Below, one piece after another: positions 1-5,649 of a DNA stretch of 11,404 nucleotides. How positions within the stretch are numbered: position 1 is the stretch's first letter; each line of letters begins with the position of its first letter. Both the position numbers and the translations under genes were made by a program. Source of the stretch: CAYVLI01 sp964452105 [NCBI: uncultured Nitrospinota bacterium] (GTDB lineage: Bacteria; JAUXIQ01); NCBI GenBank assembly GCA_964452105.1, contig CAYVLI010000050.1:1-11404 (forward strand), in the 5' to 3' direction. The notes below the pieces were generated by a model. The model searched no databases. It saw only the letters and a program-made list of their open reading frames with translations, and had not been told where the DNA came from.

Positions 1-679
1 TCTTCTGGAGCGCCCGCTTCTGGAGCTTGTTGGAGTATTCGCTCCAGGGGTGTTCACCTGATTCTTCTCCGAGCAGCTTCGTTACGAAATGGCAGCATTC
101 GGCCCTGCGGGGTATCAGCTTGTCGAAGGTGGCGGTGACACTTCCGAAACCGTTGTCCTCGATGGCTTTGAACATCCCCTCCACGAAGTAGCGCTGCACC
201 CTGCAGTCGAAGGCCGTGTATATGTCCTGGTGGGGGCACCAGAGGATATCGAAGTCGTAGCTATCCCGTGAGAGGGTGAGCGGCTTTTCCAGAGATGCGT
301 AGAGGACGGTGTTTATGGCGGTGACCATGTAGGAGATCTTCTCCATGTCATCGACGTCCTCGGGGAAGGTTGAATTTTCGAGCATGCCGTTCATGACCTC
401 GTAACCGGCCTTGTTGATGGCGCGCCGGACGAGCTCCTGGCCCGCCTCCCCGAATGTTTCCTCGGCTTCCTTCAATATGTTGAGGACGGCCGTGGCCTGC
501 ATGGTCCCCCACACCAGCAGGACCGAGGGATCGAAATCGTTCCGGCCTTCGACGGCTTTGCGGAAGTTTTGTACCGCCTGGGGATACGGCGTGCCCAGTT
601 TGACCTTTTTATATCCTTTTTCCTCTCTCATCCCCTTTGACCATATACCGTCTTTTGTAGGATATTGAGGCTCCGGCAT
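1..679 (-). CDS. Partial ATC-hydrolase-like protein (3' end outside window)
   Basis: The reading frame is open from an ATG at 679 to the left edge without a stop, giving 226 residues of an incomplete protein. The start has a strong ribosome site (AAAGGAGA, 687-694 region) about 8 bases upstream. The protein looks soluble, with no signal peptide or membrane segment. A helical N-terminal half is followed by a cysteine-containing block: WCPH at residues 147-150, FDCRVQRYFVEG at about 157-168, and RRAECCHF at 191-198. This arrangement (Cys-Pro, then an acidic/Cys segment ending in an aromatic-rich stretch, then a late Arg...Cys-x-Phe) resembles the family named after L-2-amino-thiazoline-4-carboxylic acid hydrolase. 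Many members of that family occur in anaerobes and have no proven role, so the name should not be taken as a function. It lies 34 bp downstream of the crotonase gene and is probably co-transcribed with it. The coding identity is firm; the family assignment is tentative. Confidence 0.6.
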   Translation of the reverse strand, partial: MPEPQYPTKDGIWSKGMREEKGYKKVKLGTPYPQAVQNFRKAVEGRNDFDPSVLLVWGTMQATAVLNILKEAEETFGEAGQELVRRAINKAGYEVMNGMLENSTFPEDVDDMEKISYMVTAINTVLYASLEKPLTLSRDSYDFDILWCPHQDIYTAFDCRVQRYFVEGMFKAIEDNGFGSVTATFDKLIPRRAECCHFVTKLLGEESGEHPWSEYSNKLQKRALQK

Positions 680-713
680 TATTGTTCTCCTTTCGATAAA
701 ATTTACAGGCGGT

Positions 714-1613
714 CTAACGACTCCGGTCAGGGGAGCCCGCAGGTTTCTTGTCTTTAGGCGCCTGGCTGTAGTCCCCGAAGGGTGCGTCCCTCTGGGCGAT
801 GGCTTCCAGAACACCTTTTTCGAAGGCCGTTTGCACGAACTGTTTGCCTTCCGGGGTGTTGCGCATGTAGCCGTCCAGGATGGGGCCGAGAAGCTGGGTG
901 CTGTGCAGGCCCATGTTCTCGTAGGCCTGATTGACGATGAGTTTCATGGCAGCGAGCTGTGATACGGGGTTGTTTGCTATTCGGTTCGCCCAGTACTGTG
1001 TCTCTTCCTCCAGCTTGTCCAATGGAACGGCTCTGTTGATGAGGCCTATGCGCTCCGCCTCCTTTCCGTCTATGGAGTCCCCGGTCAGCGCCAGGAGCTT
1101 GACTTGCGCCAGGCCCAGGCGGTATATCCACATGCCCGTCAGGTAGCAGCCCCATACCCTGGCATAGGGTGTGCCGAAGCGGGCGTCCTCTGAGGCGATT
1201 ATGACATCCGCGCAGAGGGCCATATCCGTCCCTCCGCCGACGCACCAGCCATGCACCTGTGCTATGACCGGTTTGGGGCTCTTCCAGATGCTCATCAGTT
1301 TGGGGACGGGCGCAGTCAGGGGGTTTGTGGTGAGAAGCATGTCCTGTCCCGGGTCCCATTCCTCGTGGGCGCCCTGGCCACCCCACCTGGCGAAATGTTC
1401 AAGGTTTCCGGAGAAGTCGAAGCCAGCGCAGAAAGCCCTGCCCGCTCCTTTAAGGATGATGACGTGCACCTCCTTATCATTGTTGGCTGCTATCACCGCC
1501 TGCTCGAGCTCTTCGGGCATGGGGGGATGTATGGTGTTGAGTTTTTCAGGCCTGTTCAGCGTTATGGCGGCAATTCTCCCCTTCTTTTCATAAAGGATTG
1601 TCTCGTAAGACAT
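714..1613 (-). CDS. Enoyl-CoA hydratase/isomerase (crotonase) family protein
   Basis: A 299-residue crotonase-fold protein, expected to act in the cytosol on an acyl-CoA. Visible family marks are the N-terminal TLNRPEKLN (18-26), the first oxyanion-hole strand FCAGFDF (61-67), and the second block HGWCVGGGTD (121-130) followed by ALCADVIIASEDARFGTP. In classical enoyl-CoA hydratase two glutamates act as acid and base, in the GGGCE and FGQPE contexts. Here those positions read GGGTD (Asp130) and FGTPY (Tyr150), so plain syn-hydration of a 2-enoyl-CoA is uncertain; isomerase, hydrolase or lyase activity is possible. The C-terminal tail after residue 280 is polar and lysine/proline-rich. ATG at 1613 is chosen because AAGGAGA at 1621-1627 is ideally spaced for it; the GTG at 1619 would sit almost on the ribosome site. 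It lies between a phosphatidyltransferase gene and the ATC-hydrolase-like gene. Family membership is secure; the substrate is unknown. Confidence 0.9.
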   Translation of the reverse strand: MSYETILYEKKGRIAAITLNRPEKLNTIHPPMPEELEQAVIAANNDKEVHVIILKGAGRAFCAGFDFSGNLEHFARWGGQGAHEEWDPGQDMLLTTNPLTAPVPKLMSIWKSPKPVIAQVHGWCVGGGTDMALCADVIIASEDARFGTPYARVWGCYLTGMWIYRLGLAQVKLLALTGDSIDGKEAERIGLINRAVPLDKLEEETQYWANRIANNPVSQLAAMKLIVNQAYENMGLHSTQLLGPILDGYMRNTPEGKQFVQTAFEKGVLEAIAQRDAPFGDYSQAPKDKKPAGSPDRSR

Positions 1614-1620
1614 AAGCACA

Positions 1621-1627
1621 TCTCCTT
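1621..1627 (-). promoter_or_regulatory. Ribosome binding site that fixes the crotonase start
   Basis: The minus strand reads AAGGAGA seven bases before ATG 1613. An in-frame GTG at 1619 is only about one base away from this site, too close for initiation, so the ATG is preferred. Confidence 0.7.
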
Positions 1628-1767
1628 AAATAAAAATTTTCGGGCAAGGCGGATTTAATCAGAGCAGGTCGCGCTGGCTGCGAGCAGGGGCGGCTGGTCG
1701 GTCACTCTTACTTCTTGTTGAATGAGATTTTAAATAGGGATAAGCGCCCCATATTCATAATATGTCA

Positions 1768-2544
1768 TCAGCGGATCTTGAGCAGGTCGGGCATGAAGAT
1801 TACTATCAGGATGATGGCGCTCATGAGGTAGAACTGCCAGCTATTCCGTTGATAATCCCAGCGAACGAGGTCGAAAGCGCGTGCTCCTCTGATCGGTCTT
1901 TCAACCGGGGGCAGATGTTCTTCGTTTGTGATAGAAAATTCACCTTCTTCTTTGATCGAGGATTCTTCTCCGGCAGTCCTGGTGAACACGAAGAATATTC
2001 GCTGGAGAACAGTAAGGTGTGAAAGTACGGCGATGATCCAGACGACCGGGTCCATCCTCCTGCTCAGGCCCCCTATGATCAGCAGGACCACCCGCTCAGG
2101 CCTCTGCAGATAACCTACTTTGCAGCTCTCTATCACGTCCTCGCCCCGGGCTTTGCTGTAACTCGTAATCAGTGCGCCTACCATGGCTATAAGAGTCAGC
2201 AAGGCGTAGGCTTCCCGGCCCTGGTTAAGATAGTTGACCATCACGCCCAGGAATATCACCGAGTCCGAATACCTGTCCACCACGGAATCGATGAACGCGC
2301 CGAACCTGGTCACCTGTCCTGCGCCCCTGGCCACCTGGCCGTCCAGCATATCGAAGGCGCCGGCTATTATCAGCATTGCTCCGGCCATCCTGAGCTTATC
2401 CAGAGAGAAGGCGATGGCGGTGACTGAGCTCAGTATCAGACCTATGAGGGTAAGGAGGTTTGGGCGTATGCCTATGCGGCTGAAAAACCTGACCGCAGAG
2501 TCCCTGACCTTACCCATGAAATGTTCAATAGCGTTCTCCGTCAT
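1768..2544 (-). CDS. CDP-alcohol phosphatidyltransferase, PIP-synthase-like, membrane protein
   Basis: A 258-residue integral membrane enzyme that should transfer a phosphatidyl group from CDP-diacylglycerol to an alcohol. The full family signature is present: D65-x2-D68-G69-x2-A72-R73-x8-G82-x3-D86-x3-D90, whose aspartates bind metal and CDP. The following TSYSKARGE (127-135) and GYLQRPERV (144-152) resemble phosphatidylinositol-phosphate synthases more than phosphatidylserine or cardiolipin synthases, so inositol phosphate or a related polyol phosphate is a reasonable guess for the acceptor. Hydrophobic segments lie near 30-48, 54-66, 93-104, 113-127, 151-160 and 167-187. Unusually, a charged loop (about 190-235, with many Glu and Arg) and one more hydrophobic segment (236-252) follow. 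Start 2544 is chosen because GAGGTG lies six bases upstream; an in-frame ATG at 2616 has no ribosome site and would add 24 residues not typical of the family. Confidence 0.9.
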   Translation of the reverse strand: MTENAIEHFMGKVRDSAVRFFSRIGIRPNLLTLIGLILSSVTAIAFSLDKLRMAGAMLIIAGAFDMLDGQVARGAGQVTRFGAFIDSVVDRYSDSVIFLGVMVNYLNQGREAYALLTLIAMVGALITSYSKARGEDVIESCKVGYLQRPERVVLLIIGGLSRRMDPVVWIIAVLSHLTVLQRIFFVFTRTAGEESSIKEEGEFSITNEEHLPPVERPIRGARAFDLVRWDYQRNSWQFYLMSAIILIVIFMPDLLKIR

Positions 2545-2550
2545 CGGCAG

Positions 2551-2556
2551 CACCTC
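2551..2556 (-). promoter_or_regulatory. Ribosome binding site that fixes the phosphatidyltransferase start
   Basis: The minus strand reads GAGGTG with a six-base gap to ATG 2544. The longer in-frame start at 2616 has no purine-rich site before it, so the shorter protein is preferred. Confidence 0.65.
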
Positions 2557-2746
2557 AACTCTATCTTCGTGCACTTCCGTATGCCGAAAGTGAGCAACAA
2601 ACTGTGCCCTTGGCATGTTCTTGTTCAGAATGGCCTGAACTTCCCACCCAAGAAATTGGTCGTAAATAACCGGCGGTCTGAAAAAGGAAGTTCCATAATC
2701 ATGGCGGATTACAGGGTTTTTGTTATGATAGCACGACTGGATAGAA

Positions 2747-2775
2747 ATTATGCCTTAAGGGTTGTCTTAAATCAA
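2747..2775 (-). promoter_or_regulatory. Possible sigma70-type promoter for the phosphatidyltransferase gene
   Basis: On the minus strand TTGATT (2770-2775) and CATAAT (2747-2752) are separated by exactly 17 bases. They match four of six and five of six consensus bases. The site lies downstream of the cyclase terminator and about 200 bases before the chosen start codon, which would leave a long untranslated leader. Found by eye only. Confidence 0.35.
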
Positions 2776-2873
2776 TATAAAACTCTCGCATGTCCAGGCC
2801 AAGGGCTTTCAAATAGGATATCAAGATATTACGAAAAAAAGGTGACCGTATATTTTCAGAACAGATGGTTTAT

Positions 2874-2915
2874 AAAAACGCTTGAGGGGGCCTTAATGAT
2901 AAAGGTCCCCTCAAG
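2874..2915 (-). terminator. Rho-independent terminator after the cyclase gene
   Basis: CTTGAGGGG (2881-2889) pairs with CCCCTCAAG (2907-2915). The stem is extended by CCTT/AAGG with one mismatch and closes on a short A/T loop. Read on the minus strand the hairpin is followed by CGTTTTTAT (T-tract at 2874-2878), the classic intrinsic terminator form. There is no T-tract on the plus-strand side. It lies about 160 bp after the cyclase stop codon. Confidence 0.8.
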
Positions 2916-3077
2916 TTGAGAATACAGGGAGAACACCGAATCACTTACAGGTATTCTCCATACCTTTCGCCTGTCTAATTTTCAGTATCTGTTAACTCCA
3001 ATTTCATTCGACTGATTCGTTGCAATTGCCGCGTCGCTGAGAAAGGGAAGGGATGTTATCCTCTATCCTGCACTAAC

Positions 3078-4118
3078 TCACTTAATTGCGGTGGGTGATG
3101 TCAACCCGCCGCTGGCGTTGTAATACCGGAAAGGCGCGAAGGAGAAAGCGAATTCATAGACGCCGTCCTTGGCGCTGTCCGCAGAAAGTTCTTCCAGGTC
3201 CGCGAGTTCCATAAAGGGTACACCCATATTGCTCAATACACCGATGTGCATGGGTACTAACGGTATCTTATAGAAGTTGTTGCATTCTTTGCTCGCTGGT
3301 ATGGCCTCTACGGCGACGTTGTCGGCGCCCACGAAAGCCACCTTTTTCTCCTGCAACCATTTTTCGATGCCGCAGCTTATACCCACTTCACCGTTTCCCA
3401 GACCCCAGGGGGTCTTTGCGCCGGTCCATTTTTTCACCCAGCCGGTCCTTATGAGCAGGGCGGTGCCCGGAGTTATCTTCACGTTTTCCGCCTTGGCGAT
3501 TTTTTCAATCAGCTCGGGGGTCAGCGCGTAAGCGCCGTCGATTTTATCAACATAATCCACTTTCAGATATTTGGCTACGTCGATTAGCACACCCCTGGTG
3601 AATGACTTGGGTAAATAGGCGTTGGTGCTGCCCTTGGTTACCCCTTTGAAACGGCTGATTATCTCAGGTGCATAATAGCCGTTGTAGGTGCAGAGCCCCC
3701 ACCATACGTGTACCAGCGGGTCTTGATGGGTGGAGCCGTGGTCTTCTACTATAATGTTCGATTCGGTCCATCCAGCTTCACCAAACGGTTTTGCCACCAG
3801 GAAGTCCGCCCCATCGACAGCCATATCGCGAATCAGGCCATGGCGGCCGGGCCATTTGGGAGATTTCCCCGGGATGTTGTTCATGGCCAGACTTATGACT
3901 TTACCCTGCTTGATGAGCTTTGCAGCATCTTTAATCACCTGAGGGGTGATGTAGTTCAACGCACCGACCTCGTCATTGGGACCCCACTTTCCCCAGTTGC
4001 TGAGCCAATCAGCGGGTCTCGGGACGCACCTGCTATCAAGTGCGCTTGAGAGGCTCGAGATACCGAGGATGAAAGAAGCAGCTATTACCATCAGAAGCAG
4101 ACTACGCCAAAATTTCAT
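3078..4118 (-). CDS. Exported cyclase-family (kynurenine-formamidase-like) metal-dependent hydrolase
   Basis: A 346-residue protein of the cyclase family (PF04199 type), whose members are metal-dependent amidases or hydrolases such as kynurenine formamidase. The metal-binding motif is clear: H127-G-S-T130-H131-x-D133-x3-H137. It is followed by GVLIDVAK (176-183), GTALLIRTGW (218-227), the GADNVAVEA block (264-272) and a late PMHIGVLSNMGVPFMELADL (289-308) with His291. The N-terminus is a signal peptide: basic MKFWR, a hydrophobic run at about 7-20, and a Ser24-Ser25-Ala26 cleavage site. The mature enzyme therefore probably works outside the cytoplasmic membrane, unlike most characterised relatives. 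The start has a strong AAGGAGA ribosome site seven bases upstream. The gene appears to be transcribed alone, with its own terminator downstream and the thiolase terminator upstream. The substrate is unknown; hydrolysis or lactonisation of a cyclic compound is plausible. Confidence 0.88.
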   Translation of the reverse strand: MKFWRSLLLMVIAASFILGISSLSSALDSRCVPRPADWLSNWGKWGPNDEVGALNYITPQVIKDAAKLIKQGKVISLAMNNIPGKSPKWPGRHGLIRDMAVDGADFLVAKPFGEAGWTESNIIVEDHGSTHQDPLVHVWWGLCTYNGYYAPEIISRFKGVTKGSTNAYLPKSFTRGVLIDVAKYLKVDYVDKIDGAYALTPELIEKIAKAENVKITPGTALLIRTGWVKKWTGAKTPWGLGNGEVGISCGIEKWLQEKKVAFVGADNVAVEAIPASKECNNFYKIPLVPMHIGVLSNMGVPFMELADLEELSADSAKDGVYEFAFSFAPFRYYNASGGLTSPTAIK

Positions 4119-4236
4119 AATTTATCTCCTTGGCATTTGATAAAAGCTATTAATGTTCAAAAGAAACGTTTCCAGACCCCTTTCCCTCTCTCCATGAACT
4201 GATTAACCTCTCCTCTAAGGGTGAGGCATGCTCTAC

Positions 4237-4264
4237 ATCTTACAAATTCGCGGGTTTTTTACAA
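4237..4264 (-). promoter_or_regulatory. Possible promoter of the cyclase gene
   Basis: On the minus strand TTGTAA (4259-4264) and TAAGAT (4237-4242) are separated by 16 bases, each matching four of six consensus positions. The site lies about 120 bases before the start codon and downstream of the thiolase terminator. It is a weak match found by eye. Confidence 0.3.
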
Positions 4265-4272
4265 GTAAAAAA
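4255..4272. repeat. Perfect 18-bp dyad TTTTTTACAAGTAAAAAA, possible operator
   Basis: TTTTTTAC (4255-4262) and GTAAAAAA (4265-4272) are perfect inverted 8-base arms around AA. The dyad overlaps the proposed -35 box of the cyclase gene, where a dimeric repressor could bind. The low-complexity arms mean chance is possible. Confidence 0.35.
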
Positions 4273-4353
4273 TGATTATGCGGTGGGGTAAGTTATTTTA
4301 TGTTATGTATTGATGCGCGGTATGGGTTGGGATTTAAAATCACTGCTAAGAAG

Positions 4354-4382
4354 AAAAAGGGCGACCACGATGATCGCCCCTT
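4354..4382 (-). terminator. Rho-independent terminator after the thiolase gene
   Basis: GGGCGA (4359-4364) pairs with TCGCCC (4374-4379), and flanking A/T pairs extend the stem. On the minus strand the hairpin is followed by TTTTTCTTCTT. It lies about 60 bp after the thiolase stop codon, as expected for the end of the two-gene thiolase unit. Confidence 0.8.
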
Positions 4383-4443
4383 AAGTTTTGTTCCATTCGA
4401 TCTCAGCCAGTCCTGGATGGAGTTAGTACCGTAATAAACTTTC

Positions 4444-5649
4444 TCAGTCCTTCCCCAGAATGGCGATGCTGCTCACGTTGGAGCTGGGTGAGCCGCCCAG
4501 GTTGTGGGTTAACCCGACGCGGGCGTTCTTGACCCGGCGCTCTTCGGGCCATCTTTCCAGCAACTGGTTGTAAACCTCATAGATCATCCTGAGACCTGAT
4601 GCTCCTATGGGATGGCCGAAGCATTTCAGCCCGCCGTCGCTCTGGCAGGGAATCTGGCCATCCAGATCGTAGAACCCGTTCATGACGTCGTCGATGGCTT
4701 CTCCTCTGGGGGATATACCCAGGTCTTCGTAAACGCAGAGCTCAGTAATGGAGAAGCAGTCGTGGACTTCCAGCATGCTGATTTCGTTGCGTGGGTCATT
4801 TATGCCTGCTTCTTCGTAAGCCGCTTTTGAAGCACGGACGACTGTTTCCACGTGGGCGCCGTCCCAGGTGTTATACATGGCTTCTTCGCCTGAGCTTACG
4901 GCTATCTGAAGGGCCTTGACCTTGACGATGTCTTCACTGGGCTTTAATTCCCTGGCTATCTCCGGGGTGGTTACCACGGCGGCGGCGGCGCCATCGCTCA
5001 CGCCGCAGCAGTCGAACAGCCCCAGGGGATAGGCTATCATGGGCGCCTTGAGTATCTGCTCCATGCTCACGTCCTTACGGAGGTGGGCTCTGGGGTTCAT
5101 TACACCGTTCTTATGGCTCTTCCAGGATATATGGGCCATGGCCTCTTTGAGCTTGTCCATGGGAACGTTATATTTGGAAGCGTATGCCGTGGCCAGTTGG
5201 GCGAACATTCCCGGGGCGGTTCCATCGATACCTATGTTGAGATACATCTGCCCTCTGTTGTTGCCGCTGGGGAGGCCGCCGTAACCGGTATCCTTCAGTT
5301 TTTCCACGCCGATTGCCAGGGCTATATCGTAAGCTCCTGAAGCGACGGCATAGGAGGCGGCCCTGAAAGCCTCTGTAGCCGTGGCGCAGTAGTTCTCCAC
5401 CCGGGTTACGGGGATGTAGGGCAGCTTCAAGGTCTGGGCGCAGGGGTTTGCCCCTTTACCGACGTTGACTTCGTCGATCTGACACCCGTAGTAGCAGACC
5501 TCGAGCCGGTTTTTATCTATCTTAGCATCCTCCATGCACTCGACGAAGGCTTCGACTAACAGGTCCTCAGCGCCGGCATCCCAACGTTCCCCGAACCTGG
5601 AACAGCCCATGCCTAAAATAGCGACCTTGTCCCTGATACCTTTGGTCAT
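4444..5649 (-). CDS. SCP2-type thiolase (acetyl-CoA acetyltransferase family)
   Basis: A 401-residue thiolase of the SCP2/archaeal type. It should cleave a 3-oxoacyl-CoA with CoA, or condense two acyl-CoAs, in the cytosol. The nucleophile is Cys88 in VENYCATATEA; the later conserved blocks are EVHDCF (His296) and CFGHPIGASG (His346). The C-terminal THNLGGS (381-387) stands where classical biosynthetic thiolases have a second cysteine, as is usual in this subfamily. The length is normal. Start 5649 overlaps the stop of the upstream HMG-CoA-synthase-like/DUF35 gene (ATGA) and has AAGGAG about eight bases upstream, so the two are translationally coupled. Thiolases of this type commonly need a DUF35 partner, as in the archaeal thiolase/HMG-CoA synthase/DUF35 complex and benzoylsuccinyl-CoA thiolase BbsAB, and the adjacent gene supplies that domain. 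The direction of reaction and the substrate are open. Confidence 0.92.
   Translation of the reverse strand: MTKGIRDKVAILGMGCSRFGERWDAGAEDLLVEAFVECMEDAKIDKNRLEVCYYGCQIDEVNVGKGANPCAQTLKLPYIPVTRVENYCATATEAFRAASYAVASGAYDIALAIGVEKLKDTGYGGLPSGNNRGQMYLNIGIDGTAPGMFAQLATAYASKYNVPMDKLKEAMAHISWKSHKNGVMNPRAHLRKDVSMEQILKAPMIAYPLGLFDCCGVSDGAAAAVVTTPEIARELKPSEDIVKVKALQIAVSSGEEAMYNTWDGAHVETVVRASKAAYEEAGINDPRNEISMLEVHDCFSITELCVYEDLGISPRGEAIDDVMNGFYDLDGQIPCQSDGGLKCFGHPIGASGLRMIYEVYNQLLERWPEERRVKNARVGLTHNLGGSPSSNVSSIAILGKD

Larger units (their letters stand above)
2545..3077. other. 533-bp intergenic region
   Basis: This gap separates the cyclase gene from the phosphatidyltransferase gene. It holds the cyclase terminator (2874-2915) and a possible promoter for the phosphatidyltransferase (2747-2775). 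An open frame on the plus strand crosses part of it (2521-2919) but has no ribosome site and no recognisable protein character. I see no RNA gene in it. Confidence 0.7.
4119..4443. other. 325-bp intergenic region with regulatory elements
   Basis: The gap between the thiolase stop and the cyclase start holds the thiolase terminator (4354-4382), a possible cyclase promoter (4237-4264) and an 18-bp dyad overlapping it (4255-4272). No gene is visible. Confidence 0.65.

Noticed and set aside
754-1386. A 210-codon minus-strand frame inside the crotonase gene
   Set aside because: It is an alternate frame of a gene whose own frame carries all the crotonase motifs; its composition (many Pro, Arg, Gly, His) is typical of a shadow frame.
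2545-2616. The 24-residue longer N-terminus of the phosphatidyltransferase
   Set aside because: There is no ribosome site before ATG 2616, while ATG 2544 has a well-spaced GAGGTG.
2521-2919. A plus-strand frame crossing the gap between the phosphatidyltransferase and the cyclase
   Set aside because: It has no ribosome site, overlaps the start of the phosphatidyltransferase and ends within the terminator hairpin of the opposite strand.
2918-2958. Inverted repeat GAGAATAC...GTATTCTC
   Set aside because: The arms are only 8 bases with a 25-base spacer and no T-tract; the terminator just beside it explains the region better.
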